A stretch of 9,347 nt of DNA from Holophagales bacterium (GTDB lineage Bacteria; Acidobacteriota; Holophagae; Holophagales; Holophagaceae): NCBI GenBank assembly GCA_031281385.1, contig JAITFL010000063.1, forward strand, positions 1 to 9,347. The letters run 5' to 3'. Below are positions 1 through 6,322 of this stretch, one piece after another. Both the position numbers and the translations under genes were made by a program. The notes beneath the pieces are model-generated. The model was given only the letters and a program-made list of their open reading frames with translations, did not search any database and was not told the DNA's origin. Position 1 is the first letter of the stretch; every line of letters starts with the position of its first letter.

Positions 1-743
1 CTGAAGCTCCACCAGACCATGAAGGGCCTTCCCCTAAGGTGGTCAATGGGCATGAACCCCCAATAGCGGCTGTCGCTGGAATTGTCCCTGTTGTCGCCCA
101 CCGCCATTACATGCCCGGCTGGCACGGTTATCGGCCCTAAAAAATCGCGGAAGCCGCCAGGCAGTGGCTCTTTTCCCTGCTGGTTGGAGCGCTGAAATTC
201 GGGGTCTATGTACGGCCAATATTTTGATCCACCGGGTATAGGCAGCTCTGCTTGTCCAGCAAAGCGCTCGGGCGGCCAAGGCCCCATCTCCGGCGGTGCG
301 CTTGGGTCTAGCCCAAGGTTGCTAAGTATGTGGTGTTCCCACGGGCCTGTAATCAGCTCGTCATTGACAAATAGGCGTTTATTGCGAAACTCGACCACGT
401 CCCCCGGTAGCGCGACGCAGCGCTTCACGTAATCTTGGTTCCTCTCCAGCGGCCACCGAAAGACGATTATGTCGCCGCGCTCCACTTTTCTCATCGGGAA
501 AAGGGCGGATTCCCATCTCCATTGAGGGACCGCAAAGATGAACTTGTTGACGACCAAGTGATCCCCAATCATCATGGTGTTTCTCATGGAAGCGCTAGGG
601 ATGGTGAAGTTTTGGGCAACGAATGTCTTGAAAAAGAAAATCACCATGATGGTAAAGCACAGTATTTCCGCGTTTTCCCGCAGTGAACCCTTTTGGGCCC
701 CGGGGGGAAGCACTGCTTCGGTTTTGTCTTTGTCCTTTGCCAT
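1..743 (-). CDS. lepB: Signal peptidase I (C-terminus cut by window edge)
   Basis: Membrane-bound serine protease that removes signal peptides from exported proteins on the outer face of the inner membrane. The 247 residues in the window include one N-terminal hydrophobic segment (about 27-43). The catalytic-serine box is IPSASM, with Ser52 as nucleophile; many family members have Gly where this one has Ala51. The general-base lysine box is DYVKRCVALPGD with Lys107, and the conserved GDNRDNSSDSRYWGF box is at 216-230. A Pro/Gly-rich stretch of roughly 70 residues separates the lysine box from the last box, as in larger signal peptidases. ATG at 743 is preceded by GGAG with 5 bases between. 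The gene begins 16 bp after the lipoprotein stop, so it is probably the third gene of the tex operon. The reading frame is open to base 1; probably only the extreme C-terminus is missing. Confidence 0.95.
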   Translation of the reverse strand, partial: MAKDKDKTEAVLPPGAQKGSLRENAEILCFTIMVIFFFKTFVAQNFTIPSASMRNTMMIGDHLVVNKFIFAVPQWRWESALFPMRKVERGDIIVFRWPLERNQDYVKRCVALPGDVVEFRNKRLFVNDELITGPWEHHILSNLGLDPSAPPEMGPWPPERFAGQAELPIPGGSKYWPYIDPEFQRSNQQGKEPLPGGFRDFLGPITVPAGHVMAVGDNRDNSSDSRYWGFMPIDHLRGRPFMVWWSF

Positions 744-759
744 TCAGTCTCCGATTGTT

Positions 760-1374
760 TTACATAGATTCAGCCGATGCGCCAACGCCGACCAGTCTGC
801 GGACCGTCACCCAACTGCCTTTGTGCAACACCCTTATTTCGGCCTCGCCTATGCCAGGCAGAAACAGTATTCGTGCCTTTCCCACCCAAAAAAAAAACGA
901 TGGCGGCGAGGAAATTGTTGTGGCTTCGACCCACACCCCGATGGGATCGTACAGCTCAATCCCTTCAAGATTTGCCTTTGCCCGCCCCAAAACTTGAAAA
1001 GTGGCTCGATTCGATTGCCAAGAAGTGGCTTTATCGGGGAAGCCTGGCGGCAATTGTATATCCTTGCTTCCGTCCGCATTGAGCTTGAAAATGCCCCCGT
1101 CCTGCTTGCACAAAAACGTGGCCTTTGTATTCCCTTGTAGCGTGGAATAGTCGTAGGTTACCTCTAGTCCGTCATCCATCCGTTTGGCTTGCAGGACTCT
1201 CAATTGCAACCTGTCGTTGGGCCTTACTCCGTTTTCGAGTTCAAACGCTTCAAAAAGGAGTGTAGTTCCCACAGCGGTGGGGGCATAGATGGTCGGCTGC
1301 CCCTCTTGCCTTTCGCACGCGGCGATAAGGGCCAGCGCCGTCAGAAATGGCACTGGTGACAGACAATGCTTCAT
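760..1374 (-). CDS. Putative lipoprotein, uncharacterised
   Basis: A 204-residue protein with a type II signal peptide: a short basic start (MKH), a hydrophobic stretch at 8-19 and a lipobox ending IAAC with Cys20 as the likely lipidated residue. The remainder is predicted periplasm-facing, apparently rich in short beta-type strands, without transmembrane segments or recognisable catalytic motifs. I do not recognise a family. The general look (strand-rich, a late FLPGIGEAEI stretch followed by basic residues) recalls small envelope lipoproteins of unknown role. Its ATG overlaps the tex stop in an ATGA arrangement with AGGGG upstream, so translation is probably coupled to tex; lepB follows closely. 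Inside the gene a run of ten T (coding strand, window 888-897) encodes Phe-Phe-Phe near residue 160. Gain or loss of one base there would replace the last ~42 residues. That this is a real lipoprotein gene is fairly sure; its function is unknown. Confidence 0.78.
   Translation of the reverse strand: MKHCLSPVPFLTALALIAACERQEGQPTIYAPTAVGTTLLFEAFELENGVRPNDRLQLRVLQAKRMDDGLEVTYDYSTLQGNTKATFLCKQDGGIFKLNADGSKDIQLPPGFPDKATSWQSNRATFQVLGRAKANLEGIELYDPIGVWVEATTISSPPSFFFWVGKARILFLPGIGEAEIRVLHKGSWVTVRRLVGVGASAESM
888..897 (-). repeat. T10 homopolymer inside the lipoprotein gene
   Basis: Ten consecutive A on the plus strand, T on the coding strand, within codons for FFF. Reading the alternative lengths by eye, nine T leads to a stop after about 12 altered codons and eleven T to a stop after about 39. 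It is the longest mononucleotide run I see in the window and a plausible slippage site, either real or a sequencing-error risk. Confidence 0.7.
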
Positions 1375-3950
1375 CGCAGCCCCTTGTTGAACTTAGCCAT
1401 CAGCTCGGCAAGCGCATCGGTGCTGGCCGGCGATTGGTTGGCCGCAGGATTTGCCTCTTTCTTTGTTTCTTTAATTGGTGCATGCACATGCCCCTTGTGG
1501 TTGTCTGGCCGCGGGGCCCTGTCCTGCGCTCGCTCGGCACTGGGTGGCCTTGATGGTCTGGATGGCCTTGCCGGCTTGGACTGTTCCGCTTGGCCATTGC
1601 CAATGGCGTCATGGCCCTCAGTCTTTGGCTCTCTTGGCGGCCTGGGCGATTTTGGTGGCCTAGCCGTCCTTGTGGTTTCCAGTCCATCGCGCCCATCGGG
1701 GCTATGCTGCCCTTTGTGGCGCGGCCCCCTTGGATTCTTTTGGCCAGTTGGCGCCGCCCGCTTGAAAGCCGGCTTGGGCAACAGGGCCTTGATAGACAGG
1801 TTGATCCTCTTGGCTTCTAGGTCAACGGCTGTCACCTTCACTTTGACTTGCTGGCCGATGGCTAGGGCTTCGCTGGGGTGCTTGATGAACCTGTGTCCTA
1901 TCTCGGACAGGTGAACCAGCCCATCCTGATGCACACCGAAATCAACAAATGCCCCAAAATCCGTGACATTCGTGACGATGCCCTGAAGCTCCATGCCGAC
2001 TTCCACATCTGATGGCCTATTGACGCCTTCGTTGAAATGGACGGCTTCAAATTCCTGCCTTGGGTCGCGTCCAGGCTTTTTGAGTTCGGCAATGATGTCG
2101 GCAACGGTTTCCGGGCCAAATTGCTCGTCAATGAATGTCTTTGGATCCAGAGAATCCAGTATCGCCTCATTGCCGATTAGTTCGGGAACGGACTTGCCCA
2201 CCAGTTGGCAGATGCGCTGCACCACGGAATATGATTCGGGGTGTACCGCGCTCGCGTCCAGCGGGTTTTCGCCGCCCCTGACCCGCAGGAACCCTGCGGC
2301 CTGCTGGAACGCTTTTTCGCCAAAGCGCGGCACTTCTAACAGTTGCTCCCGCTTTTGGAAGGCGCCCTTCTCGTACCTCCACTGGACTATGTTTTTGGAC
2401 AGGGCCTCCCCAATGCCGGCGACGTATGACAGCAGTTTGTACGATGCACTATTTAGATCAACCCCGACCCTGTTGACGCAGGATTCCACGGATTCGTCTA
2501 GGCCCTTTTTGAGCTGCGCCGGGTTCACGTCATGCTGGTACTGGCCTACGCCTATGCTCTTTGGTTCGATCTTAACCAGCTCCGCCAGCGGGTCTTGGAA
2601 GCGGCGGGCTATGCTTATCGCTCCGCGCACAGTGACGTCTAGGTCGGGGAATTCTTCCCTAGCCACTTCGGACGCAGAATAGACCGATGCCCCTGATTCG
2701 CTGACGCTGACGCAAGGGACGTTGCCCCTGCCGGTGTCCTCTAGCCACTGCCTGAAAATGGCCTCGGCTTCCCGCCCACCGGTGCCATTTCCAACCGCGA
2801 TTGTTTCAATCGGGTATTTTTGCATCAGTTGTTCCAATACTGCCGCGGTGCCTTCCAAATCCCTCTTGGGCTCCAGCGGGTACACCGTGGCGGTTTCCAT
2901 AAACTGCCCAAGGCGGTTGATGATGGCCAGCTTGCATCCAGTCCTGATGCCTGGGTCAACGCCCAAAGTACACATTTGGCCGGCCGGCGGGGCCAGAAGG
3001 AGGTGGTCTAGGTTGGACTTGAACACCTTGATCGCTTCGGCGTCCGCTTTTTTCTTTGCCTCCGACCTGATTTCGGTTTCAAGCGAGGGGGCCAGCAGGC
3101 GGTCAAACGCGTCCTCGCAGACGGCTTGGAGCATGGCCCGGTAGCCTGATGCGGGGTTGATTTTTACTTTAGAAGCCAGCTCGGACACAAGCCGGCTGCG
3201 GTCAACCACCAACTTGACGGAGAGGATATTTTCTTTTTCTCCCCTCCTGATGGCCAGCACCCTGTGGGGCGGCATGTTGCGGATGGCCCCCCTGAAGTCC
3301 CAATATTGCCTAAAGCGAAGCGCCTCCTTGCCCTCTTTGCGGTCTTCGCGGAGCAGGCATGTTAGGACGCCTTGGTCGAGGAACGCCTTTCTGAGCCAGG
3401 CCCTGATTTCGGCACTTTCGGCAAGGCGTTCTGCCAAGATGTGTCCCGCGCCCTCCACGCAGGCAGAGGGGGGCAGGGCATCTTCTTGACTCTCGTTGCT
3501 CCCATCGCCTTCTTTGGCGAATGGGCCAGACAGCATCATTGGGTCTGCGCCAGTGCCATCTTCCAACAGCAAGTCCAGAAGCGGTTCTAGGCCCTGCTCC
3601 TTGGCAATCGTGGCCTTTGTGCGCTTTTTTGGTTTGTAGGGCAGGTACAGGTCTTCCAGCTCGATTTTGGTCCAGGCTTTGTCAATCTTGGCTCTTAGTT
3701 CATCGGTTAGCTTGCCGGATTTTTCAATCGTATTTAGTACTGTTGCACGCCTTTCCAGCAGATCCTTGAAATATGCCATCCTCTCCTCAATGGAGCGGAT
3801 AGCCACTTCGTCCAGCGATCCAGTGGCCTCCTTTCGGTAGCGGGCGATGAAAGGCACTGTGTTGCCATCGCTCAATAGGGCCATGACAGCCGCTACGCTG
3901 GCCCTCGGCAGGGTCAGCTCCTTGCAGATGCGGTCAATTGCTTGCTCCAC
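1371..3950 (-). CDS. tex: Tex, RNA-binding transcription accessory protein
   Basis: Homologue of Tex (Spt6-related), a cytoplasmic nucleic-acid-binding protein tied to transcription, stress tolerance and RNA handling. Domains in order: helical Tex N-domain (1-190, with GNTVPFIARYRKE), YqgF/RuvX-like RNase H fold (about 325-452, VDPGIRTG at 331-338), the signature DPLAELVKIEPKSIGVGQYQ, helix-hairpin-helix region (about 495-567), and an S1 RNA-binding domain (649-721, with TDFGAFVDFGVHQDGLVHLS). A Pro/Arg/Lys-rich tail of ~135 residues follows, ending DALAELMAKFNKGLR. A short acidic insert lies near 130-162. I chose GTG at 3950 (859 residues): AGAGGG lies 6 bases upstream and alignment with known Tex N-termini begins here. 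A TTG at 3974 is also in frame but has no binding site and falls in the loop of a leader hairpin. The stop overlaps the next gene's ATG. It leads the operon with the lipoprotein and lepB. Confidence 0.97.
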   Translation of the reverse strand: MEQAIDRICKELTLPRASVAAVMALLSDGNTVPFIARYRKEATGSLDEVAIRSIEERMAYFKDLLERRATVLNTIEKSGKLTDELRAKIDKAWTKIELEDLYLPYKPKKRTKATIAKEQGLEPLLDLLLEDGTGADPMMLSGPFAKEGDGSNESQEDALPPSACVEGAGHILAERLAESAEIRAWLRKAFLDQGVLTCLLREDRKEGKEALRFRQYWDFRGAIRNMPPHRVLAIRRGEKENILSVKLVVDRSRLVSELASKVKINPASGYRAMLQAVCEDAFDRLLAPSLETEIRSEAKKKADAEAIKVFKSNLDHLLLAPPAGQMCTLGVDPGIRTGCKLAIINRLGQFMETATVYPLEPKRDLEGTAAVLEQLMQKYPIETIAVGNGTGGREAEAIFRQWLEDTGRGNVPCVSVSESGASVYSASEVAREEFPDLDVTVRGAISIARRFQDPLAELVKIEPKSIGVGQYQHDVNPAQLKKGLDESVESCVNRVGVDLNSASYKLLSYVAGIGEALSKNIVQWRYEKGAFQKREQLLEVPRFGEKAFQQAAGFLRVRGGENPLDASAVHPESYSVVQRICQLVGKSVPELIGNEAILDSLDPKTFIDEQFGPETVADIIAELKKPGRDPRQEFEAVHFNEGVNRPSDVEVGMELQGIVTNVTDFGAFVDFGVHQDGLVHLSEIGHRFIKHPSEALAIGQQVKVKVTAVDLEAKRINLSIKALLPKPAFKRAAPTGQKNPRGPRHKGQHSPDGRDGLETTRTARPPKSPRPPREPKTEGHDAIGNGQAEQSKPARPSRPSRPPSAERAQDRAPRPDNHKGHVHAPIKETKKEANPAANQSPASTDALAELMAKFNKGLR

Positions 3951-3960
3951 TGAAATCCCT

Positions 3961-3989
3961 CTTGGTACCCACAATAATGGGCTACCAAG
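3961..3989 (-). promoter_or_regulatory. Leader hairpin abutting the tex ribosome binding site
   Basis: Plus-strand arms CTTGGTACCC (3961-3970) and GGGCTACCAAG (3979-3989) pair as 10 bp with one bulged C, around an 8-base loop. On the tex transcript the 3' arm ends exactly where the AGGGATTTCAGTG start region begins; the last AG of the stem is part of the AGAGGG binding site. This could modulate ribosome access, or bind a protein as a DNA or RNA site. It is not followed by a U run, so it is not a classical terminator. Function is inferred; the pairing is visible. Confidence 0.55.
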
Positions 3990-4102
3990 AATTTTAACCC
4001 AGCTTGACCCTACTTTGGGCCGATGCGTACCAAATTATTATGCTGCGAAAAAAAAAGAATTATCGTATCATAAATAGGCAAGACTGCATTTGGAGACCCG
4101 AG
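3990..4102. promoter_or_regulatory. Divergent promoter region between tex and the Rossmann-MCP gene
   Basis: This 113-bp AT-rich spacer must hold the start signals of both divergent genes. It contains TTGACC (4004-4009), TATTAT (4036-4041), a run of nine A (4048-4056) and TATCAT (4066-4071) on the plus strand, and TAAAAT on the minus strand (3992-3997). None of the hexamers pair at a good 16-18 base spacing, so no exact promoter is assigned. The plus-strand gene's binding site GGAG is at 4092-4095. Confidence 0.4.
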
Positions 4103-4759
4103 ATGGCATCCGCAGACACTCAAAAACATTCCATTGGCATCGTTGGCGGTGGAAAGAGTGGCAGCGCTATGTTGCACTTCTTGCTGAAAACCGCCTCGGC
4201 TAGGGTGGCCTTCATCATGGACCCGAACCCAAACGCCCCTGGGCTTTTGGATGCTCAGTCTAACAGGATAGCCACTTTTACAAAGCTGGAAGAAGCGCTG
4301 CGCGGGCCACTGCCAAATTTTATTTTTGAAGTTTCAACCAACGCCGAAGCAGAAGCAATAATTGATCGGGCCACCAAGGACACTTCGACTAGGGTGATCA
4401 ATCAGGCCACAAGCAGGCTGGTCGTTGAACTAGTGGAAGACAACAGGAGGCAGCTACAGAATAGCGTATCCAAGGCCCTCAAGTCCCTCCAGGGCGAATT
4501 GCTGACCTCGCTGAGCGGCAGCCAAGACTTGGTATTCAACATAGGCGAAATGATGTCCAGCATGCAGATGCTGGCCCTGAACGCCAGCATTGAGGCGGCA
4601 AGGGTCGGCCAAGCGGGCAAAGGCTTTATGGTGGTTGCAGAAAACATGACCAAGTCGGTGGAATCCGTCCGAAAACTGACTATCGAAATAGACGAAGTGA
4701 ACAAAACACTGCAAGAGGTTTCGCAAGGAATGGTCAATGTGCTGGAACTACTGAAATAA
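4103..4759 (+). CDS. Soluble mini-chemoreceptor: Rossmann domain plus MCP signalling hairpin
   Basis: A 218-residue protein without signal peptide or membrane segment. Residues 10-66 look like the first half of an NAD(P)-binding Rossmann fold: strand, glycine loop GIVGGGKSG (12-20), helix, a strand ending in Asp40, then PNPNAPGLLDA. Residues 68-108 continue in alpha/beta style. Residues 110-218 form one predicted helical hairpin whose tip (148-180: LALNASIEAARVGQ, AGKGFMVVAE) matches the conserved signalling tip of methyl-accepting chemotaxis proteins, the part that contacts CheA and CheW. There is no HAMP domain, and the arms are only about seven heptads each, much shorter than in membrane receptors, leaving little room for methylation helices. 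ATG at 4103 has GGAG 7 bases upstream; an upstream in-frame TTG at 4004 lacks a binding site. It is monocistronic as far as can be seen and converges on kdsA. A role as cytoplasmic sensor of a nucleotide or redox state is inference. Confidence 0.82.
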   Translation: MASADTQKHSIGIVGGGKSGSAMLHFLLKTASARVAFIMDPNPNAPGLLDAQSNRIATFTKLEEALRGPLPNFIFEVSTNAEAEAIIDRATKDTSTRVINQATSRLVVELVEDNRRQLQNSVSKALKSLQGELLTSLSGSQDLVFNIGEMMSSMQMLALNASIEAARVGQAGKGFMVVAENMTKSVESVRKLTIEIDEVNKTLQEVSQGMVNVLELLK

Positions 4760-4763
4760 TACA

Positions 4764-4788
4764 TTTTTTTTATCGCGTTTATACGCGA
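4764..4788. terminator. Possible convergent termination region (T8 and 6-bp hairpin)
   Basis: The 42 bp between the convergent stops contain eight T (4764-4771) followed directly by a hairpin with arms TCGCGT (4773-4778) and ACGCGA (4783-4788) around TTAT. The order is reversed for a standard plus-strand terminator (T run before the stem), and on the minus strand the run reads as A. It is therefore only a tentative termination or pausing region for the two genes. Confidence 0.3.
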
Positions 4789-4801
4789 CTTAGCGTGGCA
4801 A

Positions 4802-5635
4802 TCAGTTCTTGCCCTGCGTTTCTTGCATCACCACTGGCCTGGCCGTCCTCCAGATCGAAAGCAGCTCATCGAGCAATTGCCCAAATTCAGACAGCCTGAA
4901 TACATTTGGGCCATCGCTGAGGGCCCTCTCCGGCTCTTCGTGGACTTCAAAGAAGAACCCGTCCGTGCATGTTGCGGCGGCTCTGGCCAGCGTGGGGATC
5001 ATCTCGCGCGCGCCTCCGGTCGCGTCGCCAAGTGCGCCAGGCTTCTGTACGCTATGCGTGGCGTCGAACACCACAGGGCAACCAGTCTTGCGGAGGTGCG
5101 GGAAGGACTGGAAGTCAACCACCAAGTTCCCATAGCCAAATGACGCGCCCCTCTCTGTCACCCATACGGGGCCGGCCTCCGAGACAGACTCGACCTTTTC
5201 TACAGCGTGTCGCATGTCCCAGGGGGCCAAAAATTGCCCTTTCTTTATGTTGATGGTTTTTCCTGTGGCGGCGGCGGCCAATAGCAGGTCAGTTTGGCGG
5301 CAGAGGAAAGCGGGTATCTGCAAAACGTCTGCGGTGGCCGCTACCAAAGGACACTGCCCAGGTTCGTGGACGTCCGTCAGGACGGGGACGCCTAAGTCGT
5401 GTCGGACTTGGGCCAAGATGTCGAGCCCGTCGGCCAAAGTCGTTCCTCTATAGCTGTGCAGGCTAGTCCTGTTCGCTTTGTCAAAACTAGCCTTGAAAAC
5501 AAAGGGTATGTCCCGATCAGAAGCGATGGATTTCAGCGCTGCGGCCAACTCGAGCGCGTGCTGCCGCGATTCCAGCGCACAGGGCCCTGCAATCAGAAAA
5601 AAGCATTGGTCAGAATATGGAGTGTGGAAGTTCAT
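4802..5635 (-). CDS. kdsA: 3-deoxy-8-phosphooctulonate synthase (Kdo-8-P synthase)
   Basis: Cytoplasmic TIM-barrel enzyme condensing phosphoenolpyruvate with arabinose 5-phosphate to Kdo-8-phosphate, the precursor of the inner sugar of lipopolysaccharide. Its 277 residues are the usual family length. Visible motifs are FLIAGPCALES (13-23), FKASFDKANRTS (47-58), TDVHEP (87-92), PAFLCRQTDLLLAAA (108-122), KKGQFLAPWD (131-140), ERGASFGYGNLVVD (161-174) and DATHSVQ (191-197). Cys19, His194, Glu230 and Asp241 align with the metal ligands of the Aquifex enzyme; the E. coli type has Asn in place of Cys19. This is therefore the metal-dependent class. ATG at 5635 has GAGG 6 bases upstream. No other Kdo or lipid A gene adjoins it; neighbours are a convergent chemoreceptor-like gene and a divergent Lrp regulator. 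It indicates an outer membrane with LPS. Confidence 0.98.
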   Translation of the reverse strand: MNFHTPYSDQCFFLIAGPCALESRQHALELAAALKSIASDRDIPFVFKASFDKANRTSLHSYRGTTLADGLDILAQVRHDLGVPVLTDVHEPGQCPLVAATADVLQIPAFLCRQTDLLLAAAATGKTINIKKGQFLAPWDMRHAVEKVESVSEAGPVWVTERGASFGYGNLVVDFQSFPHLRKTGCPVVFDATHSVQKPGALGDATGGAREMIPTLARAAATCTDGFFFEVHEEPERALSDGPNVFRLSEFGQLLDELLSIWRTARPVVMQETQGKN

Positions 5636-5742
5636 GCCCGCCCTCGTCTATAGTTTAATGCCGATTGATGGTTTCCCAAAAGGCCCCTGCCCATTGTCAA
5701 AGCAGCCAATGTGTGCAAGTATTTCAAAATGGGGGAACGGCT
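5636..5742. promoter_or_regulatory. Divergent promoter region between kdsA and the Lrp gene
   Basis: This is a 107-bp spacer serving both directions. On the minus strand an exact TTGACA lies at 5695-5700, but nothing resembling TATAAT follows at 16-18 bases. A weaker minus-strand pair nearer the gene (TTGGGA, then TAAACT about 16 bases on) is possible. No plus-strand promoter is convincing. Lrp-type proteins commonly bind their own upstream regions, so operators here are likely but not identifiable by eye. Confidence 0.35.
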
Positions 5743-6255
5743 ATGGCTAAACCGCTGATGGAAGATGGCCTCAACCAAAAGATAATCGCCTGCCTCCAGG
5801 CGTCGGGGCGAATGAGCCACGCAGAGCTGGCCGACCGCTTGGAGATAAGCCGCCCAACTCTGATTGACAGAATAAAGCGCCTCGAAAGTGAGGGCATAAT
5901 AGAAGGCTACTTTGCCGCAGTGAAGCCCGCAGCGGTAAACAAGCCATGCGTAGCGTACGTGTCAGTCAAGTGCCGCGTGGAGAGGGGCAAGTCGGAAACC
6001 AAGTTTATAGAGGCACTGGCGCGGGAGCCTGATATTTTGGAGGCCCACACCATAGCCGGCGATGACAGCCTGCTATTAAAGATAGTGGCCGACACCCCGA
6101 TGGGTATAAATGAACTGCTGTACAAAATTCGCTCGCTTGGCCAAAACTCCTCTACCCGCACGACGATGGTGCTAGAGACCCATTTTGTAAAGCCTGGCCC
6201 TTCGCCGTTCCCTTCCAACGCCCCTAGTCACGACAGCCATTCCAAAAAAAAATAG
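5743..6255 (+). CDS. Lrp/AsnC family transcriptional regulator
   Basis: A 170-residue DNA-binding regulator. An N-terminal winged helix-turn-helix (about 8-58) contains LNQKIIACLQASGRMSHAEL and the recognition-helix stretch ISRPTLIDRIKRLESEGII. The C-terminal ligand-binding RAM domain (about 68-147) contains VAYVSVKC, EALAREPDILEAHTIAGDDSLLLKI and the closing strand TTMVLETHF. Members oligomerise around DNA and respond to amino acids or related metabolites; the ligand here cannot be told. ATG at 5743 is preceded by GGGGGA with 6 bases between; an upstream in-frame ATG at 5665 would add a low-quality 26-residue extension and reach into the kdsA promoter. The last ~20 residues (PSPFPSNAPSHDSHSKKK) are a polar tail beyond the usual family end, coded through a run of nine A just before TAG. 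It is divergent from kdsA and followed after 67 bp by the M14 peptidase, a plausible target or co-transcribed gene. Confidence 0.93.
   Translation: MAKPLMEDGLNQKIIACLQASGRMSHAELADRLEISRPTLIDRIKRLESEGIIEGYFAAVKPAAVNKPCVAYVSVKCRVERGKSETKFIEALAREPDILEAHTIAGDDSLLLKIVADTPMGINELLYKIRSLGQNSSTRTTMVLETHFVKPGPSPFPSNAPSHDSHSKKK
6244..6252 (+). repeat. A9 tract in the last three codons of the Lrp gene
   Basis: Nine A code Lys-Lys-Lys immediately before the TAG stop. The frame one base later (codons starting at 6254) stays open through 19 codons into the peptidase ATG at 6311 and onward, so loss of one A in DNA or RNA would join the two frames. Another run of eight A lies at 6350-6357 in the peptidase signal-peptide region. 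Confidence 0.6.
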
Positions 6256-6322
6256 GGCGCAGTTTTCCCCAGCGTCCAACACTAACCGCTGCGACATAGC
6301 AGCAATCTCAATGGGAGCCTCG

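Noticed and set aside
12..20. ATP-binding P-loop reading of GGGKSGS in the Rossmann-MCP protein
   Set aside because: Positions here are residues of that protein, not bases. The preceding IGIV strand and the following Asp-ending second strand fit a dinucleotide-binding glycine loop better, and no Walker B is evident.
574..1140. 188-codon plus-strand frame across the lepB/lipoprotein junction
   Set aside because: It is antisense to two supported genes, has no domain and no credible binding site.
1993..2682. Open frame on the plus strand opposite tex
   Set aside because: It lies wholly antisense to well-conserved tex domains, and its Ser/Pro-rich translation looks like an artefact of the opposite strand.
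3972..3974. TTG start giving Tex eight extra N-terminal residues
   Set aside because: It has no ribosome binding site, lies in the loop of the leader hairpin, and GTG at 3950 has a well-spaced AGAGGG.
4004..4102. N-terminal extension of the Rossmann-MCP protein from a TTG at 4004
   Set aside because: The extra 33 residues are basic and unlike the Rossmann start, and the ATG at 4103 has a good GGAG.
4764..4788. Standard intrinsic terminator for the Rossmann-MCP gene
   Set aside because: The T run comes before the stem rather than after it, so it is kept only as a tentative termination region.
5665..5742. Longer Lrp protein from the ATG at 5665
   Set aside because: It would add 26 residues unlike Lrp N-termini; the ATG at 5743 has GGGGGA at proper spacing and matches the family start.
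6311..6322. Peptidase start at the ATG at 6311
   Set aside because: No binding site precedes it, and the GGGAG that serves the ATG at 6323 lies inside it. Both starts give the same signal peptide core.
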